Shown piece by piece: positions 1 to 7,336 of a stretch of 64,000 nucleotides of DNA (its first letter is position 1; every line of letters starts with the position of its first letter). Under the pieces are notes generated by a model that saw nothing but the letters and a program-made list of their open reading frames with translations, was not told where the DNA came from and ran no database searches. The position numbers and the translations under genes were made by a program. This DNA is from Clostridia bacterium. Its GTDB lineage: Bacteria > Bacillota > Clostridia > Oscillospirales > Acutalibacteraceae. The DNA lies in the NCBI GenBank assembly GCA_017415025.1, contig JAFQJH010000006.1, positions 33,860-97,859 of the forward strand. Direction: 5' to 3'.

Positions 1-606
1 CTTACTGCGGCAAACGGCGGTGAAAAGGTTTATTCCTTTGCTTTCCAGCACATCATCGTTCCCGAGGTTTACGAGGCACTTAAAAAGACTGACAGAAAAC
101 GTCTGTTCTCATACAGCCATATGTATAACAGGGACGAATACTATATGTTTGACCCCAACGGTGTGAATTACGGCACTCTTAACGAAATTCCCTGCTGCGG
201 CTATCATAACGACGGTCAGTTCGATGCAATGGTTGAGAAGGGTGACGTTCTTGCTATGTTTTCAGGTCACGACCATACAAATGCATTCGGTGTTAAGTAC
301 AAGGGAATTGATATTGTAAATTCCCTGAGCACACGATACAACGGTGATACCTTCTCGACACAGTACGGTTACAGAATTCTTGAGGTTGACGAGGCTGATA
401 CATCAAAGTACACAAGCCGCGCCGAGCATTGGTACGATATGTTCACTCTTGAAGATATCAACGCTCTCCGCAAGGCAGGCGACGACTTCGGCTATAAGAC
501 AGCGCTTGACGTTGATTTCAAGGGCTTTTTCCAGAAGCTCGGACATATCCTCGGCAGAGGTATTGTTACTATCTTCTCGGGCAGACGCGTTTCTTATCCG
601 GATTGA
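1..606 (+). CDS. Metallophosphoesterase (calcineurin-like), 5' truncated by window edge
   Basis: The frame is open from base 1 and the true start lies upstream, so only the C-terminal ~201 residues are seen. The tail carries SFAFQHIIVPEVY, where the QH is a typical metal-ligand position, and later FSGHDHTN, the GHxH motif of binuclear-metal phosphoesterases. This supports hydrolysis of a phosphoester, possibly by a secreted or surface protein like its neighbours, but the N terminus that would show a signal peptide is outside the window. The substrate cannot be told. The gene ends in a terminator hairpin at 623-662 that overlaps the next promoter. Confidence 0.8.
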   Translation, partial: LTAANGGEKVYSFAFQHIIVPEVYEALKKTDRKRLFSYSHMYNRDEYYMFDPNGVNYGTLNEIPCCGYHNDGQFDAMVEKGDVLAMFSGHDHTNAFGVKYKGIDIVNSLSTRYNGDTFSTQYGYRILEVDEADTSKYTSRAEHWYDMFTLEDINALRKAGDDFGYKTALDVDFKGFFQKLGHILGRGIVTIFSGRRVSYPD

Positions 607-622
607 TAACAAGTCATTTCAG

Positions 623-662
623 GCAGTCAGTGTTTCGGCATTGACTGCTTGTTTCTTTTTTT
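623..662 (+). terminator. Terminator of the phosphoesterase gene, overlapping the next promoter
   Basis: GCAGTCA (623-629) pairs with TGACTGC (642-648), followed by a T-rich tract. The right arm is also part of the -35 box of the following promoter. Confidence 0.6.
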
Positions 663-669
663 GTATAAT
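641..669 (+). promoter_or_regulatory. Sigma-A type promoter for the GH16 gene
   Basis: TTGACT (641-646), a 17-nt spacer and TATAAT (664-669). A short leader runs to the ATG at 696. Confidence 0.7.
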
Positions 670-695
670 GGAGAGCATAAAAGGGGGTTATCCTT

Positions 696-1598
696 ATGAT
701 GACAAAGATTATCAGTGTTCTTGTTGCAATTTTAATGTTTATTTCTCCCGAGCTGCCGATGCTTCTCGATTTGCCCGCAATTCCCAAGGGACAGGAGCTG
801 AAGCTCAACGAGCGTTTTGAGCTTGTCTGGGAGGATGAGTTTGTCGGCGATAAGCTCGACACAACAAAGTGGGACGACAACCAGTCCGTCAACACTCTTC
901 ATTGGGGTCCCATCCGCAAGGGCGGATATTGGCATAAGGATATGATTGACGTGCGCGACGGCAATCTTGTTATTGCTACGGAGTATAAGGAAACTCCGCT
1001 CGAGGGCAACACCTTCGGTTCGCCCGACAAATACGGTGAGGGCTATTATACGGCTATGATTGCTACTGCAGGTAAGCACGAGTTCAAATACGGCTATTTT
1101 GAATGCCGTGCAATCCTGCCGAAGTCCACGGGAATGTGGTCGGCGTTCTGGATGATGAACAGTGGAGTTTACGAGGTCAACAATTCGGGCGAGGACGGCA
1201 CGGAGATTGACGTTTTTGAATCAATGTCATATAAGGACGTTTGGTGGGGCGCAGGCGACTGCGTTCAGTCGGGCATCCACTATGACGGCTATGCCGAAGG
1301 TCATACGGGTGTCGGTCTCGGTAAGTGGTTTGCGAACAATCCCTATGAGGAATACAATACATACGGCGTTGAGTGGAACGAGAACGAATATATTTTCTAC
1401 ATCAACGGTATTGAAACTGCAAGAACATCGGCGGGCGGAGTTAGCAAAAATCCCGAATGTCTTATTCTTTCGTGCGAGGTTGCGGGCGAAAACGGCGTTG
1501 CTTATGCCGACCGTCACGGAACGGGTCCCATCAGCCTTGAAAAGGGCGAGCGTGCGGAGTTTATAGTGGACTATGTCAGAGTTTATCAGTATAAATAA
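696..1598 (+). CDS. Secreted glycoside hydrolase family 16 (beta-glucanase-like)
   Basis: The 300-residue protein starts with a hydrophobic export segment (about residues 4-25) and continues as a single GH16 domain. The opening FELVWEDEF and WHKDMIDV match the N-terminal strands of the family. The catalytic signature is EIDVFE near residue 169, the ExDxxE form of the GH16 nucleophile and acid/base pair. GH16 enzymes hydrolyse beta-1,3- or mixed-linked glucans, xyloglucan or related chains by a retaining mechanism; the exact substrate cannot be read here. No binding module or dockerin is attached. The start is supported by AAGGGGG upstream and by its own promoter at 641-669. Fits a plant-glycan degrader. 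Confidence 0.88.
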   Translation: MMTKIISVLVAILMFISPELPMLLDLPAIPKGQELKLNERFELVWEDEFVGDKLDTTKWDDNQSVNTLHWGPIRKGGYWHKDMIDVRDGNLVIATEYKETPLEGNTFGSPDKYGEGYYTAMIATAGKHEFKYGYFECRAILPKSTGMWSAFWMMNSGVYEVNNSGEDGTEIDVFESMSYKDVWWGAGDCVQSGIHYDGYAEGHTGVGLGKWFANNPYEEYNTYGVEWNENEYIFYINGIETARTSAGGVSKNPECLILSCEVAGENGVAYADRHGTGPISLEKGERAEFIVDYVRVYQYK

Positions 1599-1619
1599 AC
1601 GGATTTATTGAAAAAACCT

Positions 1620-1648
1620 TTGACAAAACAGTTTGTATGTGTTATAAT
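1620..1648 (+). promoter_or_regulatory. Promoter for the aldolase gene
   Basis: TTGACA (1620-1625), 17-nt spacer, TATAAT (1643-1648): consensus at both hexamers. Confidence 0.8.
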
Positions 1649-1657
1649 CACGTCAAC

Positions 1658-1683
1658 GCTTTAAACTTTTAAAGCTTTAAAGC
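1658..1683 (+). promoter_or_regulatory. Putative operator of CTTTAAA repeats at the transcript start
   Basis: Three TTTAAA-type half sites lie in tandem immediately after the -10 box. The same pattern occurs at 24157-24180 beside the symporter promoter. A repressor site is inferred from position and similarity; the regulator is not in the window. Confidence 0.45.
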
Positions 1684-1708
1684 ATAAAAGCACACGGAGA
1701 TGACCAAT

Positions 1709-2686
1709 ATGAATACCAGAAAGGGCTCGCTGCTCAGTGTCCGTAAGGATTTAAGGGTGCTTGATGCAACCCTGCGTGACGGCGGCTTATGCAACAATTT
1801 TGAGTTCACGGACGAATTTGTTTTTGAGCTTTACAAAATGAATATCAAATGCGGCGTGGACTATATGGAGTTCGGCTACAAGGCGAGCAAGACGATGTTC
1901 AACGAGGCAGATTACGGCAAGTGGAAATTCTGCAACGAGGAAGATATCCGCGCGATTGTCGGCAACAACAATTCGGATATGAAAATTGCCGTTATGGCGG
2001 ATGTCGGCAGATGCGATTACAGAACGGATTTTCTTCCCAAGAGTGAGAGCGTTATTGATATGGTGCGTGTTGCGTGCTATATTCATCAGATTCCCGCGGC
2101 GATTGAAATGATAAATTATTTCCACGAGCTCGGATATGAGACAACCTGCAACATTATGGCAATTTCGCAGGTCGGCTCGGAAAAAATTGTTGAAGCGTTG
2201 CAGATGCTCGGTGAAAGTGACGTTGATGTTATTTACCTTGTGGATAGCTTCGGCTCGCTTTATCCCGAAAATGCGCTTGAGCTTGCAAAGCTTTATATTG
2301 AAGAGGCGGAAAAGGTCGGCAAAAAGGTTGGCTTCCACGGTCACAACAATCAGAATCTTGCCTTTGCAAACACGATTGAAACGCTTTCCTACGGTGTATC
2401 TTACCTTGATGCGACCGTACAGGGTATGGGCAGAGGCGCCGGCAACTGCGCAATGGAGCTTTTGTTGAGTTTCCTTAAAAACCCGAAATACAATATGTAT
2501 TTCCTTCTTGACTTTATCGAAAAATATATGCTGCCGCTTCGTCAGCAGGGCGTTGTCTGGGGGTATGATTTGCCTTACCTTTTTACGGGACTGTTAAATC
2601 AGCACCCGAGGGATGCGATGGCGTTCACGTCAAAAAAGGAGACTGACTATTCCGATTTTTACAAGCGTTTACTTGAGCATTATTAA
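1709..2686 (+). CDS. DRE-TIM metallolyase / HMGL-like aldolase family protein
   Basis: The N terminus has LDATLRDGG, the divalent-metal and substrate motif of the DRE-TIM superfamily, and FHGHNNQNLAFAN later in the chain gives the HxH metal ligands on the barrel. Length (~325 aa) matches the 4-hydroxy-2-oxovalerate aldolase-like catalytic domain without a regulatory C-terminal domain. Members cleave or condense 2-oxo acids; which reaction applies here is not visible. The ATG at 1709 is preferred over the in-frame ATG at 1700 because GGAG (1696-1699) directly abuts 1700 and is well spaced from 1709. It stands alone, with its own promoter, operator and a strong terminator, so it is probably separately regulated, perhaps with the sugar genes at 22-26 kb. 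Confidence 0.8.
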   Translation: MNTRKGSLLSVRKDLRVLDATLRDGGLCNNFEFTDEFVFELYKMNIKCGVDYMEFGYKASKTMFNEADYGKWKFCNEEDIRAIVGNNNSDMKIAVMADVGRCDYRTDFLPKSESVIDMVRVACYIHQIPAAIEMINYFHELGYETTCNIMAISQVGSEKIVEALQMLGESDVDVIYLVDSFGSLYPENALELAKLYIEEAEKVGKKVGFHGHNNQNLAFANTIETLSYGVSYLDATVQGMGRGAGNCAMELLLSFLKNPKYNMYFLLDFIEKYMLPLRQQGVVWGYDLPYLFTGLLNQHPRDAMAFTSKKETDYSDFYKRLLEHY

Positions 2687-2711
2687 TGCGGATTTAACAG
2701 AGAAATCAACG

Positions 2712-2746
2712 GGGACAGCTTCAACCCGAAGCTGTCCCTGTTTTTT
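2712..2746 (+). terminator. Rho-independent terminator of the aldolase gene
   Basis: GGGACAGCTTC pairs with GAAGCTGTCCC, followed by TTTTTT. Confidence 0.9.
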
Positions 2747-2794
2747 ATTGTGTTTGGCGATTGATTGTGTTAAAATACGTTTGAGGTGATACTT

Positions 2795-3925
2795 GTGAAA
2801 AAGTTATGTTCAATTCTTATGGCGCTTGTTATGACCCTTGCCTGTGCGGGTGTTTCCGTTTATGCCGAGGAGAGCGGCAAGGGATATCTCGTTATAACGG
2901 ATTATATCAGTGTGAACAGCGGTGAGGACGTGTCTGACGAAATTCAGGCTGTTATTGATGCAAATCCGAACAGGACGATTTTCTTCCCTGACGGCGAGTA
3001 TCTGGTATCAAAGCCGATTTATACTCCTGCAGAGCCGAAAAAGAGCGTTTCGCTCGAAATGACGGATTTTGCCGTAATCAAGGCTGTCGGCGATTGGAAG
3101 AGCGGCGAAGCTGTAATTCAGCTCGGCGGAAAATTTCCTGCAAACGATACCCATACAGCGGGCAGTAACTATTCGCTTGAGGGCGGTGTTATCGACGGAA
3201 GCGGCATTGCAAACGGAATTTCAATCAACAGCGGCCGCGAGACCGCAGTGCGCGATACGTCAATCAAGAATACCGTTGTCGGCATACATATTATGTACGG
3301 TGCGAACAGCGGCTCATCAGATTCGGATATCACGGGCGTGAATATCATCGGTACAGGCAAGACCGACTCCGTCGGAATCCTTCTCGAGGGCTTCGACAAC
3401 ACGGTAACAAACGTGCGTATCGGCAACGTTTTTATCGGTGTTCAGATAAAATCCGCGGGCAATATGCTCCGCAACGTGCATCCGCTTTATTATTCGGACT
3501 ATACTGACTATCAGAATAGCTGCGGTTTCCTTATCGAAACGGGCAACAATTGGCTTGACTACTGTTACAGCGACCAGTTTGCGAATGGCTTCCGCTTTAC
3601 AAGCAACGGAACAAGCACGTTGCACGATTGCTTCTGCTATTGGTACTCGGCAGGTGACGGAACGCAGACAGCTATCAGAGCTGACCGCCAATTTGATTCT
3701 TTTGTAACGAATTTTAATGCAGGCTTCCACGGTGATGCGAAGAATTGCTACGTTCTTACCGTCGGTGAGCTTGGCGGCGACGGAACGATTGAAAATCTTA
3801 CCGCAAACGAAAATCACGTTTCAGACAGCGTTCATAAGATGTATATGGAGGATGCAAATATTTTCGGAAAAATCATCGGATTTTTCAGCTTCGTGTTCAG
3901 CCTCATCAGCAATCTGATAAAGTGA
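2795..3925 (+). CDS. Secreted right-handed beta-helix protein (pectate-lyase-like fold)
   Basis: A GTG start at 2795 is chosen because GAGGTG (2783-2788) lies six bases upstream; the protein then begins MKKLCSILMALVMTLA, a clear signal peptide ending near VYAEE. Residues ~25-110 match the head of pectate-lyase-superfamily proteins (IQAVIDANPNRTIFFPDGEY). The middle consists of short Gly/Asn-rich coils (GVIDGSGIANGISI, TGVNIIGTGKT) typical of beta-helix rungs. The C-terminal tail is hydrophobic (FFSFVFSLISNLIK), which is odd for a soluble enzyme and may anchor or pack the protein. Polysaccharide binding or cleavage is inferred; catalytic residues are not identifiable by eye. The RAYT transposase gene begins five bases after the stop codon. 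Confidence 0.78.
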   Translation: MKKLCSILMALVMTLACAGVSVYAEESGKGYLVITDYISVNSGEDVSDEIQAVIDANPNRTIFFPDGEYLVSKPIYTPAEPKKSVSLEMTDFAVIKAVGDWKSGEAVIQLGGKFPANDTHTAGSNYSLEGGVIDGSGIANGISINSGRETAVRDTSIKNTVVGIHIMYGANSGSSDSDITGVNIIGTGKTDSVGILLEGFDNTVTNVRIGNVFIGVQIKSAGNMLRNVHPLYYSDYTDYQNSCGFLIETGNNWLDYCYSDQFANGFRFTSNGTSTLHDCFCYWYSAGDGTQTAIRADRQFDSFVTNFNAGFHGDAKNCYVLTVGELGGDGTIENLTANENHVSDSVHKMYMEDANIFGKIIGFFSFVFSLISNLIK

Positions 3926-3929
3926 TAGA

Positions 3930-4454
3930 ATGGAAAAAACGGGAAGAAAACAAATACGTCTGAGTGAATATGATTATAGTGCAAGCGGTGCATACTTCAT
4001 AACAGTTTGCGTTAAAGATAAACAGACCCGATTGTCAGAAATCGTAGAAACGGTAGGGGACGGCGCCTTCGACGTCCCAAAGGTAAGATTGACTGACATA
4101 GGACAAATTGTTGAGAAAAATCTGTTGTCAAGCGAGAGAATATCAGGTGTAAAAATCGAAAAATACGTTATAATGCCTGATCATATCCACGCTATTATTG
4201 TTCTGGATTCAGAGAAGTTTCTGCGAAGGCAAGGGACGTCGAAGGCGCCGTCCCATACGAATGAGATGCTACCGCACATTGTTTCTACATTTAAGCGTTT
4301 CTGCAACAAAGAAGTAGGAGCAAATATTTTCCAACGCTCATATATGGAACACATTATCCGTGATTTTTCGGATTTTGAAACGAAATGGAACTATATCTGT
4401 GATAACCCGAGACGTTGGATTGAAAAAAGAAAAAATCCTCATTTTTACAAATAA
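3930..4454 (+). CDS. REP-associated tyrosine transposase (RAYT, Y1_Tnp / IS200-like family)
   Basis: A 174-residue single-domain protein with the HUH nuclease signature: MPDHIHAI near residue 85 supplies the HxH metal ligands, and SYMEHIIRD holds the probable catalytic tyrosine. The N-terminal RLSEYDYSASGAYFITVCV and C-terminal WNYICDNPRRW are typical of RAYTs, which act on short hairpin repeats rather than on a flanking IS end. No IS200 ends are seen around it. Two segments of the gene (4057-4078 and 4233-4254) are perfect inverted copies of one 22-bp palindromic unit, translated as loops GDGAFDVPK and GTSKAPS on either side of the HUH strand. Related units are dispersed elsewhere in the window. 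The gene sits tightly behind the beta-helix gene and ends in a bidirectional terminator. Confidence 0.88.
   Translation: MEKTGRKQIRLSEYDYSASGAYFITVCVKDKQTRLSEIVETVGDGAFDVPKVRLTDIGQIVEKNLLSSERISGVKIEKYVIMPDHIHAIIVLDSEKFLRRQGTSKAPSHTNEMLPHIVSTFKRFCNKEVGANIFQRSYMEHIIRDFSDFETKWNYICDNPRRWIEKRKNPHFYK
4057..4078 (+). repeat. REP-like unit inside the RAYT gene, left copy
   Basis: A 22-bp unit beginning GGGACGGCGCC and ending GACGTCCC, preceded by GTAG. It is the exact reverse complement of 4233-4254 and resembles the dispersed unit beginning GTAGGGACGGGCG. Confidence 0.85.
4233..4254 (-). repeat. REP-like unit inside the RAYT gene, right inverted copy
   Basis: Exact reverse complement of 4057-4078, 154 bases away, within the reading frame. 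Together they form a REPIN-like pair. Confidence 0.85.
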
Positions 4455-4490
4455 AAAAGACCGACGGGATAACCGTCGGTCTTGCTGTTT
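4453..4490. terminator. Bidirectional terminator between RAYT and the convergent secreted protein gene
   Basis: GACCGACGG (4459-4467) pairs with CCGTCGGTC (4473-4481). There is a T-rich tract on the plus side and a run of six A on the other side that serves the minus strand. Confidence 0.85.
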
Positions 4491-4496
4491 TATAAC

Positions 4497-5642
4497 TTAT
4501 GCGGCTGCTCTGTCAAGCATGAGCTGTGCTGCCATTGAAACCTTACCTGCATCTGCATTGTAAAGGGGATATGCGTGTGTTTCTGCAACGCCCTTGTAGT
4601 TTTCCATATATGTTGCTACGCGGTCGATATCATTTACAACGGCTGCGGTGTAAACGTTGGAGCCCCAATAGAATGCATCGGGATAATCAAAGTTTTCCCA
4701 ATCGTACTTTTCGCAGAATTTGTTGTAAAGCTTGAGTGCTCTGTCAGAATGCGGGCAGATAAGACCGAATGCGATCGGGAAGAGCTGTGCCGTTGCGCTG
4801 GGATAATACTCGTCCCAAGAGAATTTGATTGCATCAAGGTTGAGAGTCTTCTTAACAGCTACCTTGTAGTTGCCGCTCAGGGATTTCCAGAGCTTGCTTT
4901 CAACTGCGTTGTAGATGTCGTCAACAGCCTCGGCGCACTGTGTCTCGATAGCTTTGCTCTTGTCACAGCTTACCTTTGTGAAAAGCTCACCGCAAGCCTT
5001 TGCGCCTGCATAAACCTCACAGTTATCCATAAGGTACTTGATTTCATAGTCGGGCTTTGCCATTGTGAGACCGTTGTGAAGAGTTGAAAGCATTGCGTTT
5101 ATAACACGCTGAATGTTGTCAACATTGTTAAGGATGTATGCGCTGTCGCCTGTTTTGTCATAGTACTTGTTGAGTACCATAAGGAAGGTTGCGGCATAGG
5201 AGTCTGTTGAGTCGTAGGAGCCGAGGCTCTTTTCAGCTGTAATCTTGCCGTCAGCAAGTGTGATTTCGTAGTCATAGATTGTGCCGTCAACACCGTTGTA
5301 ATCAGAGGAAGCGGTGTTCAGGTGAGCAAAGTGCCAATCCATATACTTCTTAACGTTTTCTGCATAGCTGTCAGCTCTGTCGAGGAGAGCGAGAGCGGCA
5401 AAATCTGCAAAGTAGGGGTTCATCTTAACTGTACCGTTGGCATTGTATGTCATAGGAATTGCGCCGTTTTCAAGCTGAAGGGATGCGAGCCAAGCGGTTT
5501 CGCTTTCGACAATGGTTTCGAAAAGAGCGAGCTGTTCGGCAGAAGCAACCTTCTCGGAATCAGGTGTTGTCGGGCAATCGCCGAGACCGACACCGAAGAT
5601 TGAAAGAACGGCGGAAAGGATTAAGGATAAAAGTTTTTTCAT
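4497..5642 (-). CDS. Secreted alpha/alpha-toroid protein, six-hairpin glycosidase-like
   Basis: The start at 5642 follows AGGAGGA and gives a signal peptide MKKLLSLILSAVLSIFGVG; 381 aa in total. The mature part has repeated helical segments with aromatic residues (ESETAWLASLQLENGAIPM, FADFAALALLDRADSY, WHFAHLNT), the look of an (alpha/alpha)6 toroid like six-hairpin glycosidases. The conserved acid pair of a named GH family could not be assigned by eye, so the activity is open. It may hydrolyse oligosaccharides outside the cell or be a non-catalytic relative. It has its own promoter (5674-5701) and a terminator shared with RAYT. Confidence 0.65.
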   Translation of the reverse strand: MKKLLSLILSAVLSIFGVGLGDCPTTPDSEKVASAEQLALFETIVESETAWLASLQLENGAIPMTYNANGTVKMNPYFADFAALALLDRADSYAENVKKYMDWHFAHLNTASSDYNGVDGTIYDYEITLADGKITAEKSLGSYDSTDSYAATFLMVLNKYYDKTGDSAYILNNVDNIQRVINAMLSTLHNGLTMAKPDYEIKYLMDNCEVYAGAKACGELFTKVSCDKSKAIETQCAEAVDDIYNAVESKLWKSLSGNYKVAVKKTLNLDAIKFSWDEYYPSATAQLFPIAFGLICPHSDRALKLYNKFCEKYDWENFDYPDAFYWGSNVYTAAVVNDIDRVATYMENYKGVAETHAYPLYNADAGKVSMAAQLMLDRAAA

Positions 5643-5673
5643 AACAATTCCTCCTGAATTATTTGGTAATTCC

Positions 5674-5701
5674 ATTGTAGCACTTTAAAAATAAAAATCA
5701 A
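5674..5701 (-). promoter_or_regulatory. Promoter for the secreted toroid protein
   Basis: On the minus strand TTGATT, a 16-nt spacer and TACAAT, about 30 bases before the start codon. Confidence 0.55.
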
Positions 5702-5991
5702 GATGTCTTTACGCCTAAAATTGTTGCAAAATCTTGTGTAATATGTCGCGATAATTTCCCTTTAGTCAAAATAAACTATAAAAAATTCACAATTATTAAC
5801 AAAACACCACTATAAGTAGTGGTAGTTCTTTCCGTTACCCCACCGCAGAATCGGAGAATAAAATAAAAAACAAACCGAAAATGGCTCTGCTTTTCCGCAA
5901 AATGGGTTAAAATCTGTATATTTTTAGTGGTTATGGCAGTAATTGTTGTGAAAGTATGGCGTTTGTGCGTCGGAAATAATCTTCCTTCAAC
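5702..5991. other. Gene-free AT-rich spacer
   Basis: About 290 bases without a credible reading frame. It contains a small hairpin (ACCACTATAAGTAGTGGT, 5806-5823). Nothing else is recognisable. Confidence 0.5.
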
Positions 5992-6025
5992 AAAAAACAC
6001 CCGTTTGTCAGGCGACAGACGGGTG
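5992..6025 (-). terminator. Terminator of the GDPD-like gene
   Basis: On the minus strand CACCCGTCTGTC pairs with GACAAACGGGTG, followed by six T. Confidence 0.85.
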
Positions 6026-6030
6026 ACGGC

Positions 6031-6705
6031 TTATTCTGAAAGAATCTTACGGAGCTTTTCGGGGTCTCTTGTCGTGATGTTATCGGGCGCAAAGGCTATG
6101 GCGTTGCGCATATCGTTCGAGCGGTTGACAGTCCAGACGGATACGAGAAGTCCGTTGCGGCGGAACTCGTCAACAAGGTTCTTTGTTACGTTTTTATGGC
6201 GGCAGTTAATTCCGATTGCGCCGCTGTCTCTCACCTTGTTGACAAGGGCGGTTATATAAACCCCGTCAGAGCTTTTTTCAACCTCGCAGTTGAGGTAATA
6301 CGGTACGTCGGGGCACTTCTGTCTGACGGCTTCAACGTCATTGTCTGTAATTCCCGTGAAGAAAATCCGTTCAAGAAGACCGAACTTATCTGCAAGCGGC
6401 ACCACCTTTTCGAGGTGCTCGGTGTTTTTTACGTCAATGTTGATGCCGAGGCTGTCGCAGCGGCTGATTTTTGCAAAAGCATCGTTGAGGGAATATTCAT
6501 TTCCCGTGGGCTTGTCGTGGGACAGCACAGGCTCGCCGTTCTTATTAAAGTGCAGATCAAACTCAACGGTATCTGCTCCGTATTCTGTGGCGGATGTGAT
6601 TGATGCAAGGGAGTTTTCGGGAGTTCCCATACATCCCGTGTGAGCCGTCACGGTAAAATTATCGGGCAGAATCCGAGCCGCTTTCCTTTTTTTGAAAAAG
6701 AACAT
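6031..6705 (-). CDS. Glycerophosphodiester phosphodiesterase family protein, HTG variant
   Basis: The start at 6705 follows GAGGTGGT and gives MFFFKKRKAARILPDN; about 224 aa. The GDPD barrel is clear from GADTVEFDLHFNKNGEPVLSHD, which contains the ExD metal ligands and the general acid His. The first motif reads AHTGCMGTPENS instead of the family's AHRG...PENT: the catalytic His is kept but the phosphate-binding Arg is Thr. A subfamily with this replacement appears to exist, so activity may be altered in substrate rather than lost. There is no signal peptide, so a cytosolic role in phosphodiester turnover is likely. A second, canonical GDPD lies at 44057-44914. Confidence 0.8.
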   Translation of the reverse strand: MFFFKKRKAARILPDNFTVTAHTGCMGTPENSLASITSATEYGADTVEFDLHFNKNGEPVLSHDKPTGNEYSLNDAFAKISRCDSLGINIDVKNTEHLEKVVPLADKFGLLERIFFTGITDNDVEAVRQKCPDVPYYLNCEVEKSSDGVYITALVNKVRDSGAIGINCRHKNVTKNLVDEFRRNGLLVSVWTVNRSNDMRNAIAFAPDNITTRDPEKLRKILSE

Positions 6706-6781
6706 TGAGACCACCTCGTTGACTTTTATTTTCCCTTGTGGTAACATAATTAAAGAAATTTGACCCTGAAGGGGAATTTGT

Positions 6782-7336
6782 ATGGCTTATGATATCGTCA
6801 GATGGGGCGTGGGCTTGGTAGCTTTTCTTGTGTTTATTGCTGTCCTCGTTCTGTTCACTAAAAAAATAGGTAAGGCAATTCTGATTTCGGCATTCGCGTC
6901 CGTAATTATGGTTGCGGTGTCGCTTGTTGTTCCCGTGGAAAATTATTTTTTCTCCTTCAACTCGGTCGAAGCTGTTTATAATTACAGATATCACGAGGAT
7001 TTGCTGACCTATGCCGAATGTGATGAAGGTGTTGTCTGTGTGGGAAAAAAGGATGCCGTGAACTTCGTTTACTATTCCTTTACAAAGGCTGATGACGGCT
7101 ATAAACTGCCGAAGCACCTTGTTTCAAAAACGGTTTTCCGTTCAAGTGAGCACGGAGTTTACCTCTTTGAAAAATTCGAAAATCAGACAATCATTATGAC
7201 CCAGGTTACGGATTCAGCCTATAAGGGTGAGGCTTTCAAGCCGTGCAGTAACGGATATTATACCTTTACCGTTATTGACGGAGAGGTTGATTATTCCGCA
7301 CTTTCGCGCAACGGCGAAAAGGTCAGACTGATTTAA
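6782..7336 (+). CDS. Membrane-anchored protein of unknown function
   Basis: A 184-residue protein with two N-terminal transmembrane segments (about residues 8-25 and 31-50) followed by a soluble domain of ~130 residues, rich in beta-strand-like segments with many aromatic residues. Topology predicts that the soluble part may face the outside if the two helices form a hairpin with the N terminus outside, but this is uncertain. AAGGGG upstream supports the start. Its stop codon overlaps by four bases the stop of the convergent polymerase-like gene, with no terminator between them. No family recognised. Confidence 0.7.
   Translation: MAYDIVRWGVGLVAFLVFIAVLVLFTKKIGKAILISAFASVIMVAVSLVVPVENYFFSFNSVEAVYNYRYHEDLLTYAECDEGVVCVGKKDAVNFVYYSFTKADDGYKLPKHLVSKTVFRSSEHGVYLFEKFENQTIIMTQVTDSAYKGEAFKPCSNGYYTFTVIDGEVDYSALSRNGEKVRLI

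Noticed and set aside
4459-4481. Right end of an IS element for the RAYT gene
   Set aside because: The hairpin has T tracts on both sides and fits a bidirectional terminator; no matching left end is present.
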